From: Pezizomycotina sp. ARF18
Taxonomy: Eukaryota; Ascomycota
Length of the DNA stretch: 64,000 nt
Assembly: GCA_002224055.1 (NCBI GenBank)
Contig: AZLU01000047.1
Span: 170,421-234,420 of the forward strand
Reading direction: 5' to 3'
Shown here: piece after piece, positions 44,901 to 56,057 of the stretch
Layout: every line of letters starts with the position of its first letter
Numbering within the stretch: position 1 is the first letter of the stretch
Position numbers and translations under genes: made by a program
The notes under the pieces: model-generated
Databases searched by the model: none
What the model was told of the DNA's origin: nothing
The model's input: the letters and a program-made list of their open reading frames with translations, nothing else

Positions 44901-45097
44901 AGAAGAGGAAAAGGACGTCGAGCTCGTTTGCGGATGCAGAAGGTGGAGCTCTTGAAATGTGTCTCTTAATCTTCGGTAAGTACTCTTGGTCTTTTAAGAG
45001 GATTTTTTTCTAACACCTTTTAGGCAAAAACCGAGAACTCCAGAGGATCACCATCCCTTACGCACGCATGCTCGGCATCATGGACGAGGACAGCTAA
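41909..45097 (+). CDS. HIR1: HIR complex WD40 subunit HIR1 (HIRA family)
   Basis: HIR1 is a histone H3-H4 chaperone subunit for replication-independent nucleosome assembly and histone-gene repression. Start ATG 41909 ([13 protein letters not shown]), with introns 41946-42000, 42075-42143 and 42243-42298. WD40 repeats follow: [70 protein letters not shown] and [17 protein letters not shown] (about 43120). A low-complexity Ala/Pro hinge (43445-43560) and the Hira region come next: [85 protein letters not shown]. Intron 44976-45023 precedes the last exon [19 protein letters not shown] with a TAA at 45095-45097. Near ten frame jumps occur, yet family order is complete. Confidence 0.93.
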
Positions 45098-45242
45098 AGT
45101 TTTCAAGCTTTTATGGTTATGGCGTTCCGGCTTTCTTAGTTTAAAAAAGATATAAGGCAATTCATAGCTCCTACATTCAATCTATTGCTAATATACATAT
45201 CAAATGCGCCCAAAATAAAAACGAAATCCCCTGTGATGTTAC

Positions 45243-48200
45243 TCAAAATAATGCGTGATTCCTTCGCTGCTGCCGCTGGGCTATTTTCCGTACCGGGAAC
45301 GGCAAGCCTTGCTCCCTCAACATGAAACTCCTGTCACCGTCCACTACCGGGCTCCTGAGGTCTACGAGCTCGAGCGCCTCCTTCAAGTCTTGCCGCTGTT
45401 GTCCAAGGCCGTGAGGAAGCGCGCGAGCTCCTTGCACAGGTCCAGTCCTCCTCGGCGACAGCGCGCGAGAACAAGCGTACCATGTCCTGCGACGACGAGG
45501 AGAGCTTCTCCATCGTGTGTAAGATGAGCAGGTAGCCGCCGGCGGTTTTCAACAGGCCGCGGACAGTGATTCCTCGAAGAGAACCTGCGGAGATCCGACC
45601 ACGGAGAATAAATGCGCCCAGGAGGCGACTTCCGTCTTCCGCGCGCACTGTACACGACGTTGAGGTATTCGGGAAAGTTGGAGAGGAAGCGCACCACCAG
45701 GGAAGAACGGCATCTAAACTAAATTAGCCAAAGTACAATGGTGACGAAAAAAGTCTTTACCTTCTGTGTCTGGCGATTATCCGCTTCATCGTCAATACGT
45801 CGTGCAGTAACACTTCGAGCGCATGCTCAAAGTACGTCCTCGTATAATCTCGCTAGCGCCAGGCGGACCGTTCATCGCGGACTGCCAGTGGTACCGTAGG
45901 AGGTGTTGGAAAAAGATGCGCTGAAAATTAGCAACGAAAAGCAGTAAAAATGAATTTGCACTCACCCTCGATCCAAGCCTAAAGTACGAGAAAACCGACG
46001 TCCCTCCTCTGGACAAGGTCCACCTCGACTCCGCTCACGATCCCCTTGCTCAGCAAGATTGACAGCGGATAAAAGTCTATCGGAATCTTGACTGAACCGG
46101 CCGCCTCCTTCATGTCCGCCTGGAGAATGTTGTGCAAGCTCATCCACACCCGGATATCTTGGCCGTCGAACACCCAGAGCGAGTCGTTGAGGGACTGCGG
46201 TGCGATTCCTAGCGATTCTATGGCCGAGGTCGAAGACACTTTGGGTATTTTGTGGACTGCAGGGATATCGCGCATCAGGACGTAAAATTCAACGTTCTGG
46301 AGGAGCACCCGCATATCGTATTTGAGTTCTCCGCCCCCGTCGTCGACGGCTGCAGTAGGACGAGCTTCCATCAACAAGGAAGAGCACCGTGGCCATGGCA
46401 ACGTCTGCGAAGGGTCGCCGTCCCTCAACTGCCCGTCCGGGAGAACCCAGCTGATCGCCCTGACCCTTGCAGGCGCGCGGACGATGCCGTGGAACGTAAT
46501 CTGGCCGACAAGCTTTGTGTGGATCGATTCCTTGTTGGACTGGATGATAAAGTGGTACAGAACGTTGTCGTGCGTGTAAACGAGTATCCATCGTCGCCAG
46601 TGAGAGTAAGCAGGACGACGGGGCTCGGCAGGGTCTCGATGTGAAGCAGGAGCTGTTGTCGAGCTGCAGTTCACGAGAGTACAGGCGCAGCTCGTAGGCA
46701 TCGTCGCAGTCGACGGCGGCAATCAAGATGTGGTGGTACCAGCACATTCCGCCCCGCACGAAGAATCGTTCTCCATCGCTTCGCTCGTGAACGTTTTCCA
46801 GCGTCCGGAGCTGACGGAATAGTGCGCGAGACCTCTCCTTCCTGCCACAGCAATGTAACGCCCGTCAGGAGAGATAACTACGTGCCGTATAGGATGGTTT
46901 CGGCGAGTACTGCGTCGGCAAGGGGATATGCTGCCAGAGCGTCGACTCGATACTGAGAGCCTGGACGGCGGGCGTTTCGTGGCCTTTGTAAAGCAGCAGC
47001 TCCGTCGACGTTTGCAAGACGGTGCGTGCGATATTCGCAGGACTGAACAGCCCTACCACCGTACTCCTAACTGTCTTGAGCATCCATATATTTTCTGAAC
47101 TTTCTGCGACGAGAATAACTTCGCCACCGCCAGGCAGCAAGCGCCATCTCTCAGCCCTTCCAGGTACACCTCCGAGTCCCTCTTCTCCCCACCCTGTCGC
47201 CGCGACACGACGAGCCGCAGGGCTTTCCGTAAACGCTCCACATGGCCCACCCGCCTCAAAACCGCCAAACAGGGCATAACCGTCTGGGACAGGCGAGGAA
47301 CGTGATCTTGCCAAAGGAGGTGCCGGTGTGCGGAGCTCGAACGATATGCGAGAGCGGATGTTGCCGACGTAGTCGCGGGCGTTGTAAACGCGGATTGCGC
47401 CCCTACAAGGTGTAGCTTTTGTGAGAAATACTCTGAGGAAAGATGTACCTTGCAGTTCCAACCGCCAGCAGTGAGAACCGCGCGTTGATAGCAACCTTCA
47501 CCGCCTCGTCCCCTTCGTCTACCGGCGTGTGAAAGCAGTAACCCTTGAATAGTCGCCCTGTCGATTCCATCTCTGTAAACCTAACCTCTGAACGGCGTAA
47601 GCTCTCCCATCGCTCGTGATCCACGTGCTGAGGTTCATAGGCCGGTCGTGGGCCATTTCCCGAAGCGTGACTTTTCGACCTGCCATCCAAGGCATCCTGC
47701 TGAGTAATTCTGTGCTCGTTGAGAGGCAGCACCGGATCCGGGTCCCACTTGATGCACTGGATCGCTGCGGGCTTCGAAGTGGCTACTACCAGCTCATCGT
47801 CAAGAGCGAGAGCACTAAAAATTAGCGTACGTACGTGTTTACAAGCAGAGCATGACACCCACCGACTGATCCGCATCCACCTTGATAACCATCCTGAACC
47901 TAAGTTCAAAACCTAACCCGCCACCTTCACCAGCACCGAGAGAGAAAGCTGCAGAGTGCGTTTTGTGCGGGAATACGGGCCTGTACGATTGGCTCCCGAA
48001 ATCCGACTGCAGAGAGTACGTAATAAATAGCCATTGGACGTCTGGACAACAAAAACTTGCGAATCCGGCCGTATCATGAGGTCTGTGTTCAGTCCGTATG
48101 AAGCCATTGACTTTTGGGAGCGTTCCGCGCATGCTACGACTGCAGTAGGCTAGAAACCGTGAGCCAACAATTTTCTTTTCGTGTCAAAAAAAAAAAAGCC

Positions 48201-48574
48201 CTCTACTTACGTGAATTTGCCATATTGACAGCTGCGATGCTGTTATGGTTGCGAAGAGCATGCCATTGCGCGCGACCTTAACGGCGACGGCTGCGTTTCC
48301 GTTACTCTGAGATTTCGTATCATCGTTCGGATGAGGATCGCTAGAGCTCTTCTCGCTGATGCTGCCGTTGCCGATCACTTCGCCATCCTCCTCGGCAAGG
48401 TCTTCAAGCAGAGACGGCCCTTCGCAACGTACGGTTCCCCGATCGCATCCTCCGGCTTTTCCTCCTTTGCTATCGGCGTCGGCACTATCGGTGTACTCGA
48501 AAGGTCATCTAGGATCTGCGGTACGAACGGGACCTTCGTTGCGTAGATGCTTGGACGTTCAGAGGCCAGTACAT
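45243..48574 (-). CDS. RIC1: RIC1, Golgi GEF subunit for Ypt6/Rab6
   Basis: With RGP1, RIC1 forms the exchange factor that activates Ypt6/Rab6 at the Golgi. Start ATG 48574 (MYWPLNV). Then VARNGMLFATITASQLSIWQ, intron 48140-48210, and the beta-propeller part: PDSQVFVVQTSNGYLL, FRMVIKVDA, ALALDDELVVATSKPAAIQC (about 47820-47755), LFKGYCFHTPVDEGDEAV, AINARFSLLAVG, VRGGMCWYHHILIAAVD (about 46760), YELRLYSRELQLDNS, GIVRAPARVRAISWVLPDGQ, ATVLFLVDG, LKYDMRVLLQNVEFYVLMRD, LNDSLWVFDGQDIRVWMS and IDFYPLSILLSKGIVSGVE (about 46085-46030). The RIC1 domain follows: KTAGGYLLILHTMEKLSSS and LCKELARFLTALDNSGK. The stop is TGA at 45243-45245. Additional introns lie near 47404-47450, 45905-45965 and 45715-45760. 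Many frame jumps occur. Confidence 0.92.
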
Positions 48575-48779
48575 GTCGGATGAAGGTGATGAAGAAAAGA
48601 AAAGCAGGAAGATCGCGCGTTAGTAAAAGTTGGTCGTTCTTACGTTTTTTTTATTTTAGTGGGCTATTTTAGCGGGAGGGAGGAATTTCCGTTTTGGGTA
48701 GTGGGTGGGGCTTATAACGACCTTTTCCCTTTTTTTAACTTGTCCTCTTACTAAAAATTGTCTCACACGTAATTTTTTT

Positions 48780-48813
<34 letters not shown>

Positions 48814-48886
48814 CACACACAACTCTTTCTCGCTCCACTCCTTTTCGAATCTTCACCTTATCCCAACTCTATCCACATCCTCCACA
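48575..48886. promoter_or_regulatory. Shared promoter region of RIC1 and YIF1
   Basis: 312 bases between two divergent starts. Holds TTTTTTTATTTTAG near 48645, a T8/A28 run pair (48773-48811) and a pyrimidine-rich block just before the YIF1 ATG. Both genes act in Golgi traffic, so co-expression is plausible but not shown. Confidence 0.45.
48773..48811. repeat. T8-ATA-A28 inverted homopolymer pair
   Basis: Eight T, a short TATA step and about 28 A, inside the RIC1/YIF1 intergenic region. Confidence 0.85.
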
Positions 48887-49982
48887 ATGCAGCCTCATCA
48901 GAGACCAGCTACACAGCTCAATCCCTCCCCTCCACCATCCGTCCCGCAGCATGTGTCGACGGTGCCGATGATGAGGTCCCCGCCGCCGCTCCAGCAAGGG
49001 GGCGGGATATTCTTCGTCGCCGTATTCCCAGGGAGGACTCAGCAACAAACAGCAGCAGCAGCAACCACCACCGGGAGGACAGTCTCACGTACACCCAGCT
49101 TACGGTGGCTTCCTGAACGATCCTACGGCGCAGATGGTTCCAGTTAGGGAAGACCGTCATGTCGACGGACAGGAATACGTAGAGCAGAATGTAAGCAGCA
49201 GCTTTTCTTTACTTTAGCTCCTTTTGAAATTGCAGTTGGTAACTTTTCCTTCTAGCTCGGCCGCTACGTCAACGTCACCGCTCTAAAACACTACTTCAAC
49301 GTCTCCAATCCTACGTCATCAACAAGCTCCGACTGGTCCTGTTCCCGTGGCGGCACAGGCCGTGGTCCAGGATCCCGCGCCACGTCGGCCCCGGCCAGCC
49401 CGAAGGCCAGTTCTTCCGCCGAGGGACGACATCAACAGCCCCGACATGTACATCCCGAGCATGGCTTTCGTCACCTACATCCTCCTCTACACGATGCTGT
49501 CCGGCCTCCGGGCAATTTCCACCCGGAGCTGCTCGAAGGCTGACGTGGTGGTCGCTGTTTACGGTCCTGGTGGAGATCATGGGGCTGAAATTCGGCTGCT
49601 ACCTCCTGAACATTAACAACGAGAGCCAGCTGCTGGACCTCATCGCGTACTCGGCTACAAGTTCGTCGGCATCATCGTAACGATGCTTACATCTGCGCTC
49701 ATGGGCGGGCACGGCATGGTTACCTGGCTTGGGTTCGGCTACTGCTTCCTAGCCAATGCGTTCTTCCTGGTAAGCCTTTCTCCAAATACTTCGTGTGATT
49801 TGCGCTAATTTTACTTCAGCTCCGGAGCTTGAAATACGTCCTGCTGCCCGAAAACTCCTCCCAAGACCAGCGGGGCACGATGCACCGATAGCACGGTCCC
49901 AGAGGAACCGCCGTACCCAGTTCCTCTTCCTCTACAGCTACGTGGTGCAGTTCTGTTCATGTGGGTTCTGAGCAGCATCTAG
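48887..49982 (+). CDS. YIF1: YIF1 family ER-Golgi membrane protein
   Basis: YIF1 partners YIP1 and Rab GTPases in ER-to-Golgi vesicle transport. Start ATG 48887 ([19 protein letters not shown]) opens a Pro/Gln-rich cytosolic N-terminus, then [19 protein letters not shown]. An intron (about 49191-49256) leads to [18 protein letters not shown] and [20 protein letters not shown] (after a jump), the YIF1 signature. Membrane segments follow: [69 protein letters not shown]. An intron ends at TTTACTTCAG (about 49819), followed by [19 protein letters not shown] and a last hydrophobic piece [10 protein letters not shown] before TAG at 49980-49982. Five membrane segments fit the family. Confidence 0.9.
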
Positions 49983-50071
49983 AAAAGGGGGGAGGGGGTG
50001 TGGAATTCGTATCTTTTATATGATATATGTACATCCGCGCAGGCACGCATTAAAAGAGAGCTACTTATCTA

Positions 50072-50847
50072 TCATTGAAGCAGAGAGATTCCTAATGTAC
50101 AGAGAGAGTGATTTTTCTTTTTCTTTAATTTGAGCATCAAACTTTTGCATCGCTCTTGGTTTCCGGTGCGTAATCTGTTGTACCTGCGGCTGTTGAGTTG
50201 CCACTTGCCGTAAATGCTCATCGCGCTGGCGATCCAGCTGCCCATGTCTCCCATATTCGACGGAACAACGACCGTGTTACTCTCCTTGCCAACTTTCCGA
50301 ATGCGTCGACGTATTTCTCAGCGACCGTCAGCCCAACGGCGTTCTGAGCACCGTCTTACCCTCTTCGATGGCCTTGCAACGCGCTCAATCCCTGGGCGGT
50401 GGCTTTAGCTTTCAGGAGGATCGCTTCGGCTCACCGCTCGCCTTGTTGATCTGCTCCGCCTTCCAGGCTTCGGAGCCAGATGACGCTCTGCTTTTTACCC
50501 TCGCGATGTTTATGGCGCTCTGCCTCTGACCTTCCGATTCCAGAATCTCGGCCCGCTTGGCTCGCTCGGCGGAGACCATCCTATGCATCGCCTCCAGCAC
50601 GGCGTCCGGAGCGTGGATGTCCCGGATCTCGTACCGGAGGCACTTGACGCCCCAGTCCTGCGAAGCCTCGTTGATCGCCGCCGTGATGTTGTTGTTGAGG
50701 TTCTGGCGCTCCTTCAGGACGTGGTCGAGCGTCAGCTGGCCAATTTCGGACCTCATCGTCGTCTGGGCGAGCTGCGAGATGGCGTACTCGGCGTCCTCGA
50801 CCCGTAGCTGGCCTTGTATGCGTCGAACACCGGATGTACAGGACGCC

Positions 50848-50882
<35 letters not shown>

Positions 50883-51364
50883 AGCAACCCGATTTTTTTT
50901 TTACTTCGTTATTTGAGCGAGCCAGTTCTTACATCCATCTCCAGAGTCACGTTGTCGGCCGTGATCGCCGCCTGCTAGGGATTTCGATGGCGTTCTCTTT
51001 CAGCGACTTGAACATACTGTATTTTGTCGATGACGGCATGAGGATCGCCAGCCCCGGCTCCAGGATCCTGTGGAACTTTCCCATGCGCTCGACGACCCAG
51101 GCTGTCTGCTGAGGCACAAATCTGCAAAACTTAGCTGGGAATTCGGAAGTAGAGTACAATTTACGCACCTGATGATCGTGTTCGCCGGCAAGCTCTGGCG
51201 GCCAAGTAGGAATGCCGCCGTAACCCACCACGCCAAGCTTGTTCGCTTTGATCGGTTGGACGCCCCTCGACGAGAAGAGGCTCCGGACTTGGGTTTGGCG
51301 TCGAGCGGGCTGCTAACGCTGCGCACGTCCGGAGACGCCGCACTGACTGTCTCGAAGCTTGCAT
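50072..51364 (-). CDS. Mitochondrial stomatin-like (SPFH) protein
   Basis: Resembles stomatin-like protein 2, which scaffolds the inner mitochondrial membrane. I chose ATG 51364 because it opens with MQASRQSVRRLRTCAALAAR, an Arg-rich, acid-poor presequence. Next, in another frame, YGGIPTWPPELAGEHDHQ. Intron 51122-51168 leads to the SPFH domain: FVPQQTAWVVERMGKFHRI, LEPGLAILMPFIDK (jump), intron 50848-50932, GVLYIR, DAEYAISQLAQTTMRSEIGQ, LTLDHVLKERQNLNNNITAA, WGVKCLRYEIRDIHAPDAV, MHRMVSAERAKRAEILESEG. The coiled tail follows: QRQSAINIA, SEAWKAEQINKASGE, AEKYVDAFGKL and NTVVVPSNMGDMGSWIASAM. The C-terminal end to 50072 is Lys-rich and may include 3' noncoding sequence. Confidence 0.88.
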
Positions 51365-51603
51365 TGTCGGAGAGTTGATGTGTTTTTGTGTTTATTTTTC
51401 GGAGAGGATGAGTCGTGGTGGGGTTTTTGAGGGCTACCTTTAATTTTTTCATGTGGGTTGAGCCTCCAAAGAAAGTTTAGTAAATTATTTTTTTTGTTTT
51501 TTTTACACTCATTCACTTTCTCCTCCCCTTTTTTTTTTTTTTTTTAATTTCTCTTATCATCAACCTTGAAACATCACCAAACACGACATCAAAAAAAAAA
51601 AAC
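51365..51603. promoter_or_regulatory. Divergent promoter region, SLP2-like and CK2-beta
   Basis: About 240 bases between two divergent starts. T-rich runs (51487-51545) lie upstream of the CK2-beta leader. No specific site recognised. Confidence 0.4.
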
Positions 51604-52647
51604 AGTACGCCCCTCACTCGACACGACACCTCACGTATAGCTCTGCTAACTTCTTTTGCAGTGGACGATTTCAACTCGGAAACGACAGCGACTACTCGAG
51701 CTACTGGAGGGACTGGGTACGTGCCATCACATACATTGCTTTCTATTTTCTACGCTAATTTTCCTACTAGTTCATCTCCTCCCGGGGCCACGAGTACTTT
51801 TGCGAGATCGACGAGGAGTACCTGACGGACCGCTTCAACCTGACAGGGCTCAACACAGAAGTACAGTACTACCAGTATGCTCTGGACCTCGTCACGGACG
51901 TCTTCGACCTCGACTGCGACGATGACATGCGCGAGCAGATCGAAAGTCGGCGAGGCACCTGTACGGATTAGTACACGCACGCTACATCATCACGACGAGG
52001 GGTTTAGCAAAGATGGTACGCATCTCTCCCTCTCTTCTTTCCCTCGTAAATCACGATATTAATCATGTATGCAGCTCGAGAAATACAAGAAATCCGACTT
52101 CGGACGCTGCCCCGCGTCCTTTGCGCGAACCAGCCTCTCCTCCCCATGGGCCTCTCCGACCTCCCCACGCTGAAATCCGTCAAGCTGTACTGCGCCCGCT
52201 GCGAGGACGTGTACGTGCCCAAATCGTCCCGCCACGCTTCCATCGACGGCGCGTACTTCGGGCTTCGTTCCCGCACATCCTCTTCCAGGTCTACCCCGGC
52301 TTACTCCCGCCGAAGTCCCCGAGCGGTACGTACCCAGGTGCTTCGGTTTAAAGTGCACGCGGCCGCCGCGCTGATGCGGTGGCAGGATAAGGAGGGAAGC
52401 GCAGAGGAGGCGGCTCATAGAGGCCGGGTTGGAGGTTCCGGGGGCAGACGACGGGAACAAAGCGGACAGCGACGATGACGACGAGGAGGATGGACCGGGG
52501 GACGAGCAGGCTATGAAAGCGAGTAGGAGAAGGGGTATGATTTGTTTTTCGTCTTTTTTTTTTCTTCTTTTTCTTTGGAGTATATGGATTTTTTCAATAG
52601 GCATGTTGAAGCGGTCAAATTCAATCCCCACAGGTTCACGATGGTGA
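51604..52647 (+). CDS. CKB: Casein kinase 2 regulatory (beta) subunit
   Basis: The beta subunit stabilises and targets the CK2 tetramer. No ATG precedes the conserved first exon, but an intron at 51605-51661 (donor GTACGC, branch GCTAAC, acceptor GCAG) would join A51604 to TG and yield ATG GAC GAT, giving MDDFNSET. This is the expected start. After a jump come YSSYWRDW, intron 51717-51770, [68 protein letters not shown], intron 52016-52074, and [13 protein letters not shown]. The zinc ribbon uses the Cys pairs CPRVLC and CARC ([20 protein letters not shown]), then [23 protein letters not shown] and [15 protein letters not shown]. The tail is acidic ([15 protein letters not shown]), with a probable last intron near 52533-52600 and stop at about 52647. 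Two frame jumps are clear one-base losses in A and C runs. Confidence 0.92.
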
Positions 52648-52965
52648 TGCAAAGCATTATAACGAGCAAGCTAACACATCACGTTCAGTCAAGTCTTATT
52701 CAGCACTCATAGTTTATATATTAGAAAAAATAAATTTAAATAAATTTATTATATACAAGAAGTAAAGTCATTTTTATCGTTCTGGAATACATGATCAAAT
52801 GATGTGGACGATTTGAAGGAACCGAGAAGGAAAGGAAGAAAGCAAAAAAACTCCAGTACCCAAAAAGAAGAAATTTATAACCCTTTTACATTCTAGAGCG
52901 GAAAAAAATTAAGGAAGGGCGAGCAAGCCGCTAAGCTAGAGCGACATAAAAAAAATTCACAATCA
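52648..52965. other. Intergenic, 3' regions of facing genes
   Basis: A/T-rich sequence between two convergent genes; AATAAATTTAAATAAATTTA near 52727-52746 could serve 3'-end formation. No gene. Confidence 0.4.
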
Positions 52966-53566
52966 TCACCGTATTCTGCTCGTTCCCCACTCCGTACTGA
53001 CATAAAGACTTGCTGCTCCTCTTCTTGTTCTCCTCCCCTTACCGATAGCGCCCCTCACTAAGCCGAGGAGGCTCCGAATCACAATGCCGTCGCGTTTCAA
53101 GGTTGGTGCTCGTAGGCGCGGCCGCACGTTAGTCGGATAGAGCCTCTTGCAGCGAGCGTTTAGTTCGCTGCTGCTTCTGCTGCCGTCGCAGATGCTGCCG
53201 AGAATGTCGTTTATTTTACTATCGTCTTGATTTTCAAATTCCCGCTTAGCAGTGCTCCAGGATCGAGTGCCTGCGACGACGGAGGGGTATGAGAATACTC
53301 GAACAACGTGGTAACTCATTTCCCGTTCTACGACGGGCTTGAGATCGGGAAGGATGCTGCCGTCGGTCACCACGACAGACTCGACCGGCTTTGTCGTTAT
53401 AAGGAACCGTGGTTCGGAGGCTGAGAAGTTAGCTGTAGCTCTGTATAAAGAGGAATGAAAGGGATACTCACTTTCAAAGACTTCATCACGGTCAAAAGGA
53501 AGAGGACGTAGAACATGGCCATGCCCATGAACACCCAGGTCCTGACGGTGGTAGATTGCGAAAGCA
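52966..53566 (-). CDS. Small membrane-anchored protein, unknown function
   Basis: Start ATG 53566 gives MLSQSTTVRTWVFMGMAMF and then YVLFLLTVMKSLK, one membrane segment near the N-terminus. Intron 53421-53471 (GTGAGT donor, GCTAAC branch) joins it to ASEPRFLITTKPVESVVV, TDGSILPDLKPVVEREMSYH, VVRVFSYPSVVAGTRSW, ENQDDSKINDILGSICDGS, ELNARCKRLYP and a basic C-terminus (RDGIVIRSLLGLVRGAIGKG, then KGRRTRRG) ending at TGA 52966-52968. Unusually for this window the whole frame is intact. About 180 residues. I do not recognise the family; a type II or tail-facing membrane protein of an organelle is possible. Confidence 0.62.
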
Positions 53567-56057
53567 TTTTGACAAGAATTGAGAAGCTTGTATTGCAAAA
53601 TGTTTCTTTTTTTCCGAAAATCTTTCTGGTGCCGTTCCTCATATATACGTGTATATATATGTGCGTGTGTGTGTGTGTGAAAGAAAAGAAGAGCGAGCCG
53701 ATGCTCCGTTGGGGCAGGTCGATAAACGTGAACAGTAAACGGATAAAAAAAGGAGAAAGGCGTTCTCTTGAGGTATGGTCATCTAAGATCTGACCATCGG
53801 GATGCGAGGGAAGGCAAAGATACTAAGAAACTGAGAAGTTCTTGCACCTTTTATTTGAGACGGGTTGCCCTGTTTTTCCTTTTTTCACGAACTGCCGTCC
53901 GCTTTTGCTCGATTATATATGTATGAGGTGATTGATTTTCACACACATATGTAAGAGGAAATGTCCCGCGTTACGTCTCCTTCTAATGGGGGTTTTTAAA
54001 GCGAAGAGAAAGAAAGAGAAAGATATCGACTCCCGCGCGATAAAAAGAAAAAGGAAAAAAAAGGGATGAGATATATATAAGAAAAAACCGGAAGAAGAGG
54101 ATAGAGGTAGAGATAGAAGCTTTTGGGGAAGTATAAATGCTTTCTGTTTTTTTTTCCTCTCTAGTTCCTTTGTTTCTGTGGATCGCTGTGGGGGATTCCA
54201 AGACAGGAAAATATATATTATAGAGCTATATTCCTATTCCGTATAGAGTAGTTTGTCTGTCACTGAGGTTTTTTTAAGTTATATTTTATGATTTTTTGGT
54301 GCTTTTCTGTGAGAGAAGGGTTTTTTTTTTTTTTTTTTTTTTTTTATAAGGTTTTCTGTGGGGGATGATTAGGTATTAGATGGTGATGAAGGGAATACAA
54401 AATCAAGAAAGAGAGGGAAGAAAAAAAATATGCGTATAATAATAAAGATAGGTAGATATCAAGGAAATATAACGAGATATAAAAAAAAAAAAAAAAAAAA
54501 AAAAAAATTATGATGCCCTTTTTTTTTCCTTTTTTTAAATATCTTGTAAGTAAATAAATAAAGTAATATAGGATAATCAAATATCCATAATCAACTCGCC
54601 ACTATATCTAAAAGTAAAGAAGATACCACTACGGGGAATGCTAATGTAAAACTGACAGAATATACGGAGCTAGCAGTGAAGAAGGGGGGGGGAACTACAT
54701 GCAACGCTGTAGGACGGAGACAATGACGCTGGGTTAAGGGACTACTACTGGTATATTGTACATTCACACACCGTGACCGCTAAATGCTATCAAGAGAATG
54801 AAAAGTTATAAAAGGAAGGAGATAAAGATAAGGCTAAAGCAAGGGGAGGAGGAGGAAAGGCAGGAAGGAAAGATATGTAGTGTTTATTATTGGTTTTTTT
54901 TTTTTAGGAAGAGAATGGGATGAAATACATAAGCTGATTTCCAAATACAAATAAGTAACGAGAGGTATACTAACTAATATTTTTTTTATGGTTTTTATTT
55001 TTTTTTTTTTTATGTTTGAAGGCTAAAAGAATAAGAAGAGAAAGAAATACTTAATCAACCATATGCAAGAATAGTAAAAGACTCACCTTTAGTGTTTTGT
55101 TATATAAAGAGAACTAAGGGACGAACGATGCATAAATTATTGAACGAGATGCATGCAGACGAACGAGAACTTCACGAAAACGAACGAACGGATCAAAGGT
55201 ATAAGCACGTAATTATATATCCAGAGACAGAGACGAAAAAAGAGAGCAAAGATGAATATACGTTTCTTTTTTTTTTGGGGGTTTTTTATATGTATATAAT
55301 TTACTTCAAGCTATACACAGAACATCATTTTTTTTCTTATTTTCTTTCTTCTTTTCAAAGCAAACCAATCACGACAGTTAAACGGCATCTTGATAAGAGT
55401 CATCAAAAGAAGGAGAGAGAGAAGAGAAGAAAAAAGGAAAGAATGAAAAGCTATATATTAACAGAAGGAAAGGAAGAAAATAATATATATACAGTAAAAC
55501 CGAAAGGATAATTATACTCGAGAAAAAAAAAAAAAAAAAAAAAAAAAGCTGCACAGTAAGGAACAGAATAAAAGAAAAAAAAAATTATGATGAGAGAAAT
55601 AAAAAAAAAAGGGAATCAACTCAGCTCCCCGAAGAAGAGGGCACACCTCCTCTTTATAAACTAGAAGCGGGGGGGGAAAGTGGGAAATTAGAATCGCAAG
55701 GCTCTGATAGGCAGGTTGTGAGGAAGTGGAGAATTACGAGAAAATCATGCAACCTATCATTATTGTGCCATTAACCTTCTTTTTACTCTATTGAGGTTGC
55801 TCGCCCTTTATTTTCCCCGCATTTCGGTGCCGTGAGCTCTTTGGAAATGCTCTTAATTTGCCCTTCTCGGTAATTCGTATGACGTGAACGATTTGCTAGC
55901 TGGATCGGAACAGGTGGCTAATCACGTGAAATATTGTCGTCACGCGCCTAAAAAATACGCGTTGACGCGTCCAAAAGGAGGTGAGCTGCATGGTAGTCCC
56001 TATTTTTTTTCTTCTCTCGTCCAGCTGTCTCGTCCAGTCGATTTCGCTGTTCTCCTT
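53567..56057. other. 2.5 kb AT-rich desert
   Basis: Very A/T-rich with a TG repeat (53662-53679), poly-T (54320-54345), poly-A (54481-54507, 55525-55547) and many A/G-rich tracts. The 139-codon frame at 55092-55511 is Lys/Glu/Tyr-rich, as expected of AT-rich noise, with no domain. From 55870 on, GC content rises into the PI-PLC 3' end. Confidence 0.5.

Noticed and set aside
55092-55511. 139-codon open frame in the AT-rich desert
   Set aside because: Lys, Glu, Tyr and Phe dominate as expected for AT/AG-rich noise. No domain, no intron signals and no codon bias like neighbouring genes.
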